Positions 7,834 to 16,735 are shown, counted from the stretch's first letter. The stretch: DNA of 64,000 nt from Nitrincola salilacus (GCF_046271865.1 NZ_CP176580.1:4092001-4156000); one strand, 5' to 3'. Numbers and translations: made by a program. Notes: generated by a model not told the origin, from the letters alone.

Positions 7834-8625
7834 ATGAGTAACATCACACTGCACACCTTGTCGGCGCGTAAGCAGGCGGGTGAAAAGTTCTCAGTACTGA
7901 CAGCCTATGATGCGACCTTTTCGCACATCATCAGCTCTGCCGGTATTGAGATGATGCTGGTCGGTGACTCTCTTGGCATGGTCTTGCAGGGACACTCCTC
8001 CACATTGCCGGTCACAGTTGCTGATATGGTTTACCATACCAGCGCAGTTGCCCGAGGCAATCAGGGTGCGATGATCATGTCGGACCTGCCATTCATGAGC
8101 TACTCCACACCTGAACAGTGCATGCTGAATGCGGGCCTTCTGATGCAGGCCGGTGCACATATCATCAAGATTGAAGGTGCCGCGTGGCTGGCTGAAAGTA
8201 TCGAAAAACTCAGTGAGCGCGGCGTACCTGTGTGCGCACATCTGGGACTCACACCCCAGACGGTTAACCTGCTGGGTGGGTATCGGGTTCAAGGCAAGGA
8301 TAATGCTTCCGCCATGCGAATGCTGGAGGATGCCAAGCGCCTGGAAAATGCCGGTGCCAGTATGCTGCTATTGGAATGTGTACCAGCTCTGCTGGCCGAA
8401 GAGATCACGCGCAATGTCGAAATTCCTGTCATTGGCATAGGTGCCGGCCCCAATACGGATGCACAGGTACTGGTATTGCACGATATGCTCGGCATTACAC
8501 CCGGACGCAGACCCCGATTCGTGAAAAATTTCATGGCAGACAGCGACAGCATTGAAGAAGCGATCCGTCGCTATGCCGAAGAGGTCAAAGCCGGTACTTT
8601 TCCTAGCCAGGAACAGAGTTTCTAG
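7834..8625 (+). CDS. panB: 3-methyl-2-oxobutanoate hydroxymethyltransferase
   Basis: First committed step of pantothenate (coenzyme A precursor) synthesis: methylene-THF plus ketoisovalerate gives ketopantoate. 263 residues. Conserved segments: FSVLTAYDATFS, MLVGDSLGMVLQGH with the metal-binding aspartate, IKIEGAAW, CAHLGLTPQ and the C-terminal IGIGAGPNTDAQVLV. ATG with GGGAG spaced about 6 nt upstream. It uses the folate cofactor pool fed by the neighbouring folK, and panC follows after 4 nt. Confidence 0.97.
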   Translation: MSNITLHTLSARKQAGEKFSVLTAYDATFSHIISSAGIEMMLVGDSLGMVLQGHSSTLPVTVADMVYHTSAVARGNQGAMIMSDLPFMSYSTPEQCMLNAGLLMQAGAHIIKIEGAAWLAESIEKLSERGVPVCAHLGLTPQTVNLLGGYRVQGKDNASAMRMLEDAKRLENAGASMLLLECVPALLAEEITRNVEIPVIGIGAGPNTDAQVLVLHDMLGITPGRRPRFVKNFMADSDSIEEAIRRYAEEVKAGTFPSQEQSF

Positions 8626-8629
8626 TCCC

Positions 8630-9484
8630 ATGCAGACACTACATACCATTGCCGAATTACGCAGCGCCCTGTCCGCACACCGCAAAAGCGGCAAGAAAAT
8701 TGCCTTGGTACCCACCATGGGCAACCTTCATCGTGGTCACATCAAACTGGTGGAAATCGCTGCAACCGAGGCCGACATTGTCGTCGCATCGATCTTCGTG
8801 AACCCCTTACAGTTCGGTCCTAACGAAGACCTGGACAGCTATCCACGTACACTGCTGGAAGATCAGAGTAAACTTCAGGCAGCTGGCTGCGACTACCTGT
8901 TTGCACCGAACAACAACGAAATCTACCCAGAGGGACGTGACCAGCAGACACTGGTTGAAGTACCCATGCTGTCGGATCTCTATTGCGGCACAACTCGGCC
9001 CGGGCACTTCTGCGGTGTCACAACAGTGGTCTGCAAGCTGTTCAATATCTGCCAGCCTGACCTTGCGATCTTTGGCGAAAAGGACTACCAGCAGTTGCGT
9101 ATTATTCGCAAAATGGTCAGTGATCTGTGCATTCCTGTCGAGATCCGCAGCGTTGCTACCGTGCGCGCAGAGGACGGCCTTGCACTGAGTTCACGCAATG
9201 GTTACCTGAGTGACGATGAGCGCGCCGTAGCCCCGGCCCTGCAACACACCCTCAGGCAGACTTGCCTCGCCATCAACCAGGGTAATCACGATTTCAGAGA
9301 TCTGGAGGCACAAGCCGAAAACCAGCTCAGCGCAGCGGGCCTGACACCTGACTATGTCAGGATCGTGCGTCGCAGTGATCTGCTGCCAGCTCAACGCGGC
9401 GATAAGTCGCTGGTGATACTGACCGCAGCCTATCTTGGCGTTACCCGTCTGATCGATAACTGTGAGATCGATTGTAACAGCTGA
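8630..9484 (+). CDS. panC: Pantothenate synthetase
   Basis: Condenses pantoate and beta-alanine with ATP. 284 residues. The N-terminal HIGH-type motif PTMGNLHRGH is at 28-37; FVNPLQFGPNEDLDSYPRT, VCKLFNICQPDLAIFGEKDYQQL and the KMSKS-like LSSRNGYLS are all present. Start taken at ATG 8630, four bases after the panB stop, since it matches the family N-terminus; the frame is open further upstream but overlaps panB. No obvious missing residues. Last gene of the + strand pcnB-panC group. Confidence 0.97.
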   Translation: MQTLHTIAELRSALSAHRKSGKKIALVPTMGNLHRGHIKLVEIAATEADIVVASIFVNPLQFGPNEDLDSYPRTLLEDQSKLQAAGCDYLFAPNNNEIYPEGRDQQTLVEVPMLSDLYCGTTRPGHFCGVTTVVCKLFNICQPDLAIFGEKDYQQLRIIRKMVSDLCIPVEIRSVATVRAEDGLALSSRNGYLSDDERAVAPALQHTLRQTCLAINQGNHDFRDLEAQAENQLSAAGLTPDYVRIVRRSDLLPAQRGDKSLVILTAAYLGVTRLIDNCEIDCNS

Positions 9485-9528
9485 ATCAGCTGATACAGGT
9501 CATGGTCAGACCTCCTCATTTGCTTGAC

Positions 9529-9553
9529 AGTCTGCGTGAGCTTCGCGCAGACT
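9529..9553. other. 8-bp hairpin downstream of panC
   Basis: AGTCTGCG (9529-9536) pairs perfectly with CGCAGACT (9546-9553) around a 9-nt loop. No T-run follows, so it is at best a weak terminator for the pcnB-panC group. Otherwise the 211-bp panC-thiolase gap holds only the operator-like palindrome noted separately. Confidence 0.4.
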
Positions 9554-9634
9554 TGCAGGGCGCTCACATTGATCCTACAACAGCGGATTGATGGAAGATC
9601 AGCGCCCGTTACGCCCCTTGTTTCACAGAAATAT

Positions 9635-9649
9635 TACACATCAGGTGTA
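9635..9649. promoter_or_regulatory. Palindrome overlapping candidate -10 of the thiolase gene
   Basis: TACAC-ATCAG-GTGTA is a perfect 5+5 dyad about 50 nt before the thiolase start, and its right arm runs into TATAAC, a possible -10. The layout fits a repressor operator, perhaps for a TetR-type regulator of fatty-acid or acetyl-CoA metabolism. The regulator is unknown. Confidence 0.35.
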
Positions 9650-9695
9650 TAACTGATTACGGGACGTATTTTTCAAGAGAATGAGAGGATCTACC

Positions 9696-10877
9696 ATGCG
9701 CGATGTTGTGATAGTTGCTGCCGGTCGTACGGCAATCGGTACATTTAACGGCTCACTGGCTTCTGTATCTGCTGTTGATCTTGGTGCCACCGTTATCAAA
9801 GGACTACTCGAAAAGTCCGGTCTTAACCCCTCCGAAGTGGATGAAGTCATTCTTGGCCAGGTATTGACCGCAGGCTGCGGACAGAACCCAGCACGCCAGT
9901 CCATGATTCATGCAGGCATTCCTCAGGAAGTGCCTGCCATGACCATCAACAAAGTATGCGGCTCCGGCCTGAAAGCACTGCAACTGGCGGCTCAGTCCAT
10001 CATGTGTGGCGATGCAGAGGTTGTGATTGCCGGCGGTCAGGAAAGCATGTCTCAGTCTCCACATGTACTGCCTAACTCACGCAATGGTGCGCGTATGGGC
10101 GACTGGAAACTGGTCGACACCATGATTCAGGATGGCCTGTGGGATGCATTCAATAACTACCATATGGGTATCACCACTGAAAATATCGTAGATAAGTTTG
10201 GTTTCAGTCGTGAAGAGCAGGATAACTTTGCTTCTGCATCTCAGAACAAAGCTGAAGCCGCTGTGACTTCCGGTCGCTTTAAGGATGAGATCATTCCTGT
10301 TGTGATCCCGCAGCGCAAAGGGGATCCGGTAGTGTTCGATACGGATGAACAGCCTCGCTTTGACTGCACACCTGATGCTCTGGGTAAACTGCGCCCAGCC
10401 TTCAAAAAAGATGGTACGGTAACGGCTGGTAACAGCTCCACCATCAATGATGGTGCAGCAGCGGTTATCCTTTGCTCGGCTGAAAAAGCCGCTGCGCTAG
10501 GCCTTAAGCCACTGGCCAGAATCAAAGCTTACGCCTCTTCCGGTGTTGATCCGGCCATCATGGGCACGGGTCCTATCAGCGCCACGCGCAAAGCGCTGGA
10601 GAAGGCGGGTTGGAGTCTGGAGGATCTGGATCTGGTTGAAGCCAACGAAGCCTTTGCCGCTCAGGCGATGTCTGTGAACAAAGAGCTTGGCTGGGATACA
10701 GCCAAGGTCAATGTCAATGGCGGCGCGATCGCTCTGGGTCACCCGATCGGTGCGTCCGGATGCCGTGTACTGGTATCTCTGCTGCATGAGATGATCAAGC
10801 GTGATGCCAAGAAGGGTCTCGCGACCCTGTGCATCGGCGGCGGTATGGGTACAGCTCTGGCGATTGAACGAGTGTAA
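9696..10877 (+). CDS. atoB: Acetyl-CoA C-acetyltransferase (thiolase II)
   Basis: Biosynthetic-type thiolase condensing two acetyl-CoA to acetoacetyl-CoA (or the reverse). 393 residues, the exact usual length. Acyl-accepting Cys88 in INKVCGSG, His349 in GHPIGASG, and base Cys379 in CIGGGMG are all present, as is the NEAFA motif. Start ATG 9696 has GAGAGGA 6 nt upstream; the upstream in-frame start at 9681 has none. Single gene, followed by a strong hairpin and a convergent gene. Could equally be labelled phaA if a polyhydroxybutyrate pathway exists elsewhere. Confidence 0.93.
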   Translation: MRDVVIVAAGRTAIGTFNGSLASVSAVDLGATVIKGLLEKSGLNPSEVDEVILGQVLTAGCGQNPARQSMIHAGIPQEVPAMTINKVCGSGLKALQLAAQSIMCGDAEVVIAGGQESMSQSPHVLPNSRNGARMGDWKLVDTMIQDGLWDAFNNYHMGITTENIVDKFGFSREEQDNFASASQNKAEAAVTSGRFKDEIIPVVIPQRKGDPVVFDTDEQPRFDCTPDALGKLRPAFKKDGTVTAGNSSTINDGAAAVILCSAEKAAALGLKPLARIKAYASSGVDPAIMGTGPISATRKALEKAGWSLEDLDLVEANEAFAAQAMSVNKELGWDTAKVNVNGGAIALGHPIGASGCRVLVSLLHEMIKRDAKKGLATLCIGGGMGTALAIERV

Positions 10878-10888
10878 AGACTCACTGA

Positions 10889-10926
10889 CCACCATGAATC
10901 CGGCGCAAGTGCCAGATTCATGGTGG
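10889..10926. terminator. Bidirectional terminator hairpin between thiolase and PTPS-like gene
   Basis: Perfect 12-bp inverted repeat (10889-10900 with 10915-10926, 14-nt loop) between convergent genes, starting 12 nt after the thiolase stop. No clear T-run on either strand. Confidence 0.65.
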
Positions 10927-10943
10927 CCCTTCAGGCAGTCGCG

Positions 10944-11783
10944 TCAGGCAGTCGCAATCGCGCCTTTGCCAACGCCCTCATAAGCACGTACGACAATCTC
11001 GCAATCTGGATACTGCAGCTTGATCTGCTTTGCCAGATGTGTGGCGATCTGCTCAACCGTCGAAACACTCTCCATCACGTAGCAGACCGATGCCGGCAGA
11101 TGCAGTTCGAACTCTCCCTGCGGCGCATCATAACGATAGCGATGCTCATCAGCACCTTCATCAGACACCAGATGCGAACGCGTGCCGATGTAGATATCCC
11201 TGAAGGTTTCAGCCCATTGTGCCTCAATCGACTGATCGCGCAGTGTGTTACGGAAGATCTCAATACGTGAGCGATGACCATGGGCGATACGCTGGCAGTT
11301 ACCATCATGCTGCTGCAAGCCATGACTGTAGTGATAAAAGGAAGAGTCGATTTTTTCTGTCACAAAAAGAATATCCAGCCCTTTCACCTGTTCTGGAAAC
11401 AGCGCAAGCAATTGCTTTCTACACCATTGAGCCAGTGTGGTTTCAGTGATCTCGGCAACAGGAATCAATGCAATCGCTTGCTCCGGTGAGCGGCAGTAAA
11501 AACGTTCGCCCGTCGGATAGGTCCAGTTGACCTGCGTCTCCCCCTGATCCACCGCCACCTGTACACCAGCCATATCCATTGCGACCACCAGCGCATGATC
11601 TATATGCGCATCCAGCCAGGCCTTGACGCGCTTCTTGACGATACCAAAATCGCAGATCATCCCCTGCTGATCCAACTGACCTTCGAGTACCAGCTGCACC
11701 GCCCAGGACTCTCCCAGCAAGCCTCTTTGCGGATGCAGGTAAGAAAAGTCCACATGGGTAAGATTATCTACGAAAAGTTTCAC
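10944..11783 (-). CDS. Two-module 6-pyruvoyl-tetrahydropterin synthase / QueD-like protein
   Basis: 279 residues, about twice the size of a single QueD/PTPS domain, and it reads as two PTPS-like modules. The N-terminal half (1-115) keeps the fold signature FSYL.., DFGIVKK and LDAHIDHAL but lacks the HGH zinc motif. The C-terminal half (about 150-279) has SSFYHYSHGLQQHDGNCQRIAHGHRS, with the zinc-ligand histidines and a cysteine, and ends in YEGVGKGAIA. The active site is thus probably built mainly by the C-terminal half. Likely a pterin or preQ0-pathway enzyme; the exact substrate cannot be read from sequence. GTG start with GAGG 5 nt upstream. Convergent to the thiolase and divergent from rsuA. 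Confidence 0.8.
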   Translation of the reverse strand: MKLFVDNLTHVDFSYLHPQRGLLGESWAVQLVLEGQLDQQGMICDFGIVKKRVKAWLDAHIDHALVVAMDMAGVQVAVDQGETQVNWTYPTGERFYCRSPEQAIALIPVAEITETTLAQWCRKQLLALFPEQVKGLDILFVTEKIDSSFYHYSHGLQQHDGNCQRIAHGHRSRIEIFRNTLRDQSIEAQWAETFRDIYIGTRSHLVSDEGADEHRYRYDAPQGEFELHLPASVCYVMESVSTVEQIATHLAKQIKLQYPDCEIVVRAYEGVGKGAIATA

Positions 11784-11913
11784 ACAAGCCTCAACACTAA
11801 AAGAATCATCAGCGCCTATTTTACCTCATTGTCAGCCGACAATCACAACTGACCATGTCTGAATTCGTCCACTGAGGTATACTGACGCTTTCCTGAAGCG
11901 AACAAGACTGACC

Positions 11914-12612
11914 ATGCGACTTGATAAATATCTGTCTCAGGCCACTGATTACTCTCGTAAAGAGGTCAAGCGCCTGATCCATGCCTACACCGTGACCGTT
12001 AATGGTGAAGTAGAGCGCGACTCCGGCCGCCACATTACCCCGGAAGATGAGGTGGTGATGGATGGCATTAACCTTTCAGCACCCTCTACCCGCTATCTGA
12101 TGCTGTACAAGCCTGAAGGCGTTGTCTGCTCAACCGATGATCCGACTCATCCCACCGTGATTGGCCTGATCGATCTGCCAAAACCAGAGCTGCTGCATAT
12201 AGCGGGTCGACTTGATGTCGATGCCACCGGACTGGTGTTGCTGACTGATGACGGCAAGTGGTCACACCGCATTACATCGCCGCGGCACAAATCACCGAAG
12301 CGCTATCTGGTAACAACCGCTGAGCCGATTGAGGAGAGTGCTATCGCAAAGTTTGAGCAGGGATTATGGCTCAAGGGTGAAAAAATGCGTACCAAACCGG
12401 CTGGACTGAAAATTTTTGATCCGCACAGTGCTGAAGTAACACTGCACGAGGGACGTTATCACCAGGTCAAACGAATGTTCGCATCGCTGGGCAATCGCGT
12501 TATTACACTGCACCGTGCGAGTATCGGCAGCATTGTACTGGATGAGGCACTTGAACCTGGAGAGTTCCGTCACCTCACCGAAGAGGAGGTACTCAGCTTT
12601 GAATCCAGTTGA
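11914..12612 (+). CDS. rsuA: 16S rRNA pseudouridine(516) synthase
   Basis: Isomerises U516 of 16S rRNA. 232 residues: N-terminal S4 domain (MRLDKYLSQATDYSRKEVKRLI), then the RsuA-family catalytic core with GRLDVDATGL, catalytic Asp101, and the C-terminal RYHQVKRMFASLGNRVITLHR. A candidate -10 (TATACT) lies about 40 nt upstream. Its 3' end supplies the ribosome-binding site of rsmC, whose TTG start lies inside this gene, so two 16S rRNA modification enzymes are made together. Confidence 0.95.
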   Translation: MRLDKYLSQATDYSRKEVKRLIHAYTVTVNGEVERDSGRHITPEDEVVMDGINLSAPSTRYLMLYKPEGVVCSTDDPTHPTVIGLIDLPKPELLHIAGRLDVDATGLVLLTDDGKWSHRITSPRHKSPKRYLVTTAEPIEESAIAKFEQGLWLKGEKMRTKPAGLKIFDPHSAEVTLHEGRYHQVKRMFASLGNRVITLHRASIGSIVLDEALEPGEFRHLTEEEVLSFESS

Positions 12613-13657
12613 TGCTGCAACTTCAGCACTCTACCAACAGCTGGCTGGTATCACAGCCACTTCGCTGTGGTTGGTTGATGAAAATATCGCCGCCCCATTA
12701 CCCCCTCCCAATCCGGCAATTGAAGTAGTCAGCAATCGCCATGATCTGGCAACTGCACTTCAACAGGCTGGCTGGCAGACCACCTTCAGTGATTTTGATC
12801 TGTCTGCATTCGCTGATGGACAGTTCCACAGTCTGGTGTACCGCATATCCAAAGAGAAGCCCCTGGTCCACCATATCATCAACCAGTCATTCCGCTTACT
12901 GCGGGAGAGCGGCACACTGATACTGATTGGTGATAAAAACGAAGGGATCAAAACCTTTGCACGCAAAGCCGCACAACATCTGGGAGGCACCCTTCGGGAA
13001 CAGAAGCTGGCTGGTAACCTGTGGCAATGTACCCTGACCCGTGCGGATGATACGTTTGGAAAGCAGCCACTCGATGACCAGAGTTATACACAGCTTCGCC
13101 CGATAGTGGCAGGTGATATGCATTTCATCAGCAAACCGGGACTCTATGGTTGGCAGAAAATTGATCAGGGCAGTGCCTATCTGGTAGAGCAACTGCCAAG
13201 CATGATTAAACAGTCTTTGCCCCTGCATGGCAGCCTGCTTGATCTGGGTTGTGGCTTTGGCTATCTGGCTCTGGCCACCGCCGGATCTGACACACAGGTG
13301 GTCTGCACAGACAACAATGCAGCAGCACTGCTTGCCTGTCGGGCCAACCTGGATAATGCGGGCCTGAAGAGTATCGTGATCGCCTCAGATGCCGGGGACT
13401 GTCTGCATGAACCTGTGGATACCCTGCTATGTAACCCACCCTTCCATACGGGTTTCACCACTTCAGGTGATCTTACGGATAAATTTCTGGCCGCCGCCGC
13501 ACGATTGCTCAACCCGGAAGGCGTGGCGTGTTTTGTTGTCAATCTGCATATACCACTTGAGCGTAAGGCACAGAAATGGTTTGACCGTGTCGACCTTCAC
13601 TCGGACAATGGGCACTTCAAGCTGATAACCCTGCGCAAGCCGCGCATCAATCGCTGA
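12599..13657 (+). CDS. rsmC: 16S rRNA (guanine-1207-N2)-methyltransferase
   Basis: SAM-dependent enzyme that makes m2G1207 in 16S rRNA. The TTG start at 12599 is set by AAGAGGAGGT eight bases upstream; it gives 352 residues, close to E. coli RsmC (343). A degenerate N-terminal methyltransferase-like domain (1-160) is followed by the active C-terminal domain with SLLDLGCGFGYLALA (SAM site) and the catalytic CNPPFHTGF. The only ATG near the junction is out of frame. Overlaps rsuA by 14 nt. Confidence 0.93.
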   Translation: MNPVDAATSALYQQLAGITATSLWLVDENIAAPLPPPNPAIEVVSNRHDLATALQQAGWQTTFSDFDLSAFADGQFHSLVYRISKEKPLVHHIINQSFRLLRESGTLILIGDKNEGIKTFARKAAQHLGGTLREQKLAGNLWQCTLTRADDTFGKQPLDDQSYTQLRPIVAGDMHFISKPGLYGWQKIDQGSAYLVEQLPSMIKQSLPLHGSLLDLGCGFGYLALATAGSDTQVVCTDNNAAALLACRANLDNAGLKSIVIASDAGDCLHEPVDTLLCNPPFHTGFTTSGDLTDKFLAAAARLLNPEGVACFVVNLHIPLERKAQKWFDRVDLHSDNGHFKLITLRKPRINR

Positions 13658-13679
13658 GTGGCAATTCACAGGACCTACT

Positions 13680-14378
13680 ATGACATTTGAATACCTGCGC
13701 CAGTCGCTATTTTTCTTTCGACAGCATCTGACAACACTGGCCATGATCCAGATCCCTTTTCTGCTGGCACTGGCGGTGCTGCGCCTGACACTGACCGGTC
13801 GCCCCGATGCTGAAAGTGATCTGGTCCACGCCTCCTTGATAGGTATGCTGCTGGAAATGCTGGTGCTGCCTCTATACTGGGGCGCCACCATCTTTTATCT
13901 GCAGTCCGTAATAGATGATCGTCCATTGAAACCCATCAATGCGATCCTGCAGGGTATCAGTAGCTGGGGCAGGCTTCTGCTGACCTATATTCTGAATGCA
14001 ATCGCAGTGGCGATAGGGCTGATGCTGATGATTATTCCGGGTGTCTATGTCGGCATCCGCTTCGCCTTCGCAGACTATGTCTGCGTACTGGAAAAGCAAG
14101 GACCGGGAAACTCCCTTAAACGCAGCTGGGAACAGACTGATGGCTATTTCTGGGTATTGTTGCAAGGCCTGGTGATTCTCTTCGGCTCGCTTTTCATGCT
14201 CGGCATGTTGGTAAACACCCTGTTCGGCCCCACTTCGCTTATCAGCACTCTACTGTCAGTGGGAATTGAGTTTGGTGGTGCATTGATCACTATTTTTGGT
14301 TTTCGCGTCTATTGTGCCATGCGAGATGAGCAGTCATCACACCCAGCTCGCATCAATGATGAGATTGATGAAGACTAG
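13680..14378 (+). CDS. YciC-like integral membrane protein of unknown function
   Basis: 232 residues with about five or six hydrophobic segments (about 20-38, 50-75, 100-130, 155-180, 190-215), an RSWEQTDGYFW motif between membrane segments, and a charged C-terminal tail. It resembles the YciC/UPF0259-type membrane proteins whose function is not established. It starts 22 nt after the rsmC stop, so it may share that transcript, and ends just before a strong terminator. No catalytic motif seen. Confidence 0.7.
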   Translation: MTFEYLRQSLFFFRQHLTTLAMIQIPFLLALAVLRLTLTGRPDAESDLVHASLIGMLLEMLVLPLYWGATIFYLQSVIDDRPLKPINAILQGISSWGRLLLTYILNAIAVAIGLMLMIIPGVYVGIRFAFADYVCVLEKQGPGNSLKRSWEQTDGYFWVLLQGLVILFGSLFMLGMLVNTLFGPTSLISTLLSVGIEFGGALITIFGFRVYCAMRDEQSSHPARINDEIDED

Positions 14379-14380
14379 TC

Positions 14381-14412
14381 AAAAAAAAACCGGCAAATGC
14401 CGGTTTTTTTTC
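14381..14412. terminator. Bidirectional intrinsic terminator
   Basis: ACCGGC-AAAT-GCCGGT stem flanked by nine A on the left and eight T on the right, so it works on both strands. It separates the membrane-protein gene from the convergent pnp. Confidence 0.93.
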
Positions 14413-14422
14413 GGATTCAGAT

Positions 14423-16531
14423 TCAACCGGCGACGGTTTCGTCTTCTTCCATATCTTTCATGGACAGCTTGATACGGCCACGGACATCCACATCCAGAAC
14501 CTTGACCTTAACCACATCACCCAGCTTGATATAATCAGTGACGGCTTTCACACGCTCATTGGCGATCTGTGAAATATGCACCAGGCCATCTTTACCCGGC
14601 AGGATGTTAACGAAGGCACCAAACTCTTCAAGACGAACCACTTCGCCTTCGTAGATGCGACCAACCTCAGCTTCTGCTGTGATCGCCTTGACGCGATCAA
14701 TCGCCGCTTTAGCTGAAAGCTTGTTGTCTGCATAGATGCGAACGGTACCATCATCTTCAATATCGATGGTCGCACCGGTCTCTTCACACAGAGCACGAAT
14801 GGTAGCACCACCTTTACCGATCAGATCACGGATCTTCTCAGGATTCACCTTCAGCTGAGTCATGGCTGGGGCATTCTCAGGCAGCTCAGGACGAGTGTAA
14901 CCAATTACCTTGGCCATCTCTCTGAGGATATGCTGACGTGCGTCCAGCGCCTGACCCAGTGCGATCTCCATGATCTCTTCGGTGATACCGGTGATTTTGA
15001 TATCCATCTGCAGAGCAGTGATACCTTTCTCTGTACCGGCAACCTTGAAGTCCATATCACCCAGGTGATCTTCATCACCCAGAATATCGGTCAGAACTGC
15101 AAAACGCTCACCTTCCTTGACCAGACCCATCGCGATACCGGCAACAGGTGCCTTGATAGGCACACCGGCATCCATCAGCGCCAGAGAGGCACCACAGACG
15201 CTGGCCATGGAGCTCGAGCCATTGGATTCAGTGATCTCGGAAACAACACGAATGGTGTACGGGAACTCATCGGCAGACGGCAGCATCGCCTGCACGCCAC
15301 GACGCGCCAGACGACCATGACCGATCTCACGACGCCCAGGTCCCATCATGCGACCAGCTTCACCTACGGAGTAGGATGGGAAGTTGTACTGCAGCATGAA
15401 GTTGTCTTTACGCTCGCCTTCGATGGCATCAATGATCTGCATGTCGCGGGTAGTACCCAGCGTACAGGTCACAATCGCCTGAGTCTCACCACGCGTGAAC
15501 AAGGATGAACCATGCACACTCTTGAGGATATCGATCTCGACGTCGATCGGACGAACCGTTTTCGTATCACGGCCATCAATACGTGGCTGATTATCCAGAA
15601 TACGGTTACGAACAGTATCTTTCTCGATTGAGCCGAAAGCTTTTTTGATCTGTTCAGCAGTTGGAGCAGCCTCGTCACCAGTGGCCAGTGCAGCGACAAC
15701 CTCATCACGAAGTCCGCGCACTGTATCCTGACGCAGCGCCTTGTCAGCAACCTGATAAGCATCGCTCAGACGTGTACCCAGCAGTGCAGTGATCTGCCCG
15801 CTCAGCGCTTCGTCCTTCGCAACAGGCTGCCAATCCCAGGTAGGTTTAGCGGCAGTTGCAGCCAGCTCATTGATCGCCTGAATAACGACCTGCATCTCCT
15901 GATGTGCAAACAGAACAGCACCCAGCATCTCGTCTTCGGTCAGCTCTTTGGCTTCTGACTCAACCATCAGAACCGCATCAGACGTACCGGCAACCACCAT
16001 GTCCAGTTCAGACTCAGCCAGCTCAGCATAGCTCGGGTTCAGAATATAGCCCTGTGCCTCAGTGAAGCCTACACGCGCCGCGCCGACAGGCCCCTGGAAG
16101 GGAATGCCGGAGATAGCCAGAGCGGCAGAAGTGCCGATCAGCGCCGCGATATCCGGATCATTAGCCTTGTCTGCTGACATTACCTGGCAGACAACCTGCA
16201 CTTCATTCATGAAACCTTTTGGAAACAGCGGGCGAATCGGACGGTCGATCAGACGAGACGTCAGGGTTTCTTTTTCAGTCGGACGCGCTTCACGCTTGAA
16301 GAAGCCACCAGGGATACGCCCTACAGCGTAGTACCTTTCCTGATAGTGAACTGCCAGCGGGAAGAAACCCTGCCCTTCTTTGGCTTCCTTGACACCAACA
16401 ACGGTACACAGCACCTGAGTTTTCTCATCGATGGTGACCATGACGGCGCCGGTTGCCTGACGTGCTACCCTGCCTGTTTCCAGGGTGACGGTATGTTTGC
16501 CGTATTGAAATGTTTTGGTAATCGCTTGCAC
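14423..16531 (-). CDS. pnp: Polyribonucleotide nucleotidyltransferase (PNPase)
   Basis: Phosphorolytic 3'-5' exoribonuclease and degradosome component. 702 residues from a GTG start at 16531 chosen because GAAGGAG lies 6 nt upstream (N-terminus VQAITKTFQYGKH) and length matches the family. Two RNase PH domains, a KH domain (IRDLIGKGGATIRALCEETG) and a C-terminal S1 domain (GEVVRLEEFGAFVNILPGKDGLVHIS) are seen. Downstream of rpsO in the classical rpsO-pnp pair, with a large leader hairpin upstream. It works with the poly(A) polymerase encoded at the left of the window in RNA turnover. Confidence 0.98.
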   Translation of the reverse strand: MQAITKTFQYGKHTVTLETGRVARQATGAVMVTIDEKTQVLCTVVGVKEAKEGQGFFPLAVHYQERYYAVGRIPGGFFKREARPTEKETLTSRLIDRPIRPLFPKGFMNEVQVVCQVMSADKANDPDIAALIGTSAALAISGIPFQGPVGAARVGFTEAQGYILNPSYAELAESELDMVVAGTSDAVLMVESEAKELTEDEMLGAVLFAHQEMQVVIQAINELAATAAKPTWDWQPVAKDEALSGQITALLGTRLSDAYQVADKALRQDTVRGLRDEVVAALATGDEAAPTAEQIKKAFGSIEKDTVRNRILDNQPRIDGRDTKTVRPIDVEIDILKSVHGSSLFTRGETQAIVTCTLGTTRDMQIIDAIEGERKDNFMLQYNFPSYSVGEAGRMMGPGRREIGHGRLARRGVQAMLPSADEFPYTIRVVSEITESNGSSSMASVCGASLALMDAGVPIKAPVAGIAMGLVKEGERFAVLTDILGDEDHLGDMDFKVAGTEKGITALQMDIKITGITEEIMEIALGQALDARQHILREMAKVIGYTRPELPENAPAMTQLKVNPEKIRDLIGKGGATIRALCEETGATIDIEDDGTVRIYADNKLSAKAAIDRVKAITAEAEVGRIYEGEVVRLEEFGAFVNILPGKDGLVHISQIANERVKAVTDYIKLGDVVKVKVLDVDVRGRIKLSMKDMEEDETVAG

Positions 16532-16577
16532 GATTGACTCCTTCAGTTGGTACTGAAGCAACGCCCGGTGCGAGACA

Positions 16578-16651
16578 AATCATTCCACTCTTTTGCCAGT
16601 ACTCAGTTGCAGGCTTTTGCAAACACGCAATTGAGTACGGGCCGGATGATT
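16578..16651 (-). promoter_or_regulatory. pnp mRNA leader stem-loop (candidate RNase III/autoregulation site)
   Basis: Long imperfect hairpin in the rpsO-pnp gap: inner stem 16599-16610 with 16627-16638 (12 pairs, one wobble) and outer stem 16578-16586 with 16644-16651 (one bulge). In E. coli an RNase III-cleaved leader hairpin mediates PNPase autoregulation; position and size match, the mechanism here is inferred. Confidence 0.65.
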
Positions 16652-16695
16652 GACACGCTGATTCCAGGTGCAGCTACAATGGGTTTCAGATAGAA

Positions 16696-16722
16696 CTGAG
16701 GCCATACAATGTATGGCCTCAG
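16696..16722 (-). terminator. rpsO terminator / attenuator hairpin
   Basis: Perfect 12-bp stem with 3-nt loop 14 nt after the rpsO stop. The following sequence on the minus strand is only moderately T-rich, so read-through to pnp is likely. Confidence 0.75.
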
Positions 16723-16735
16723 GTATTACACTAAC

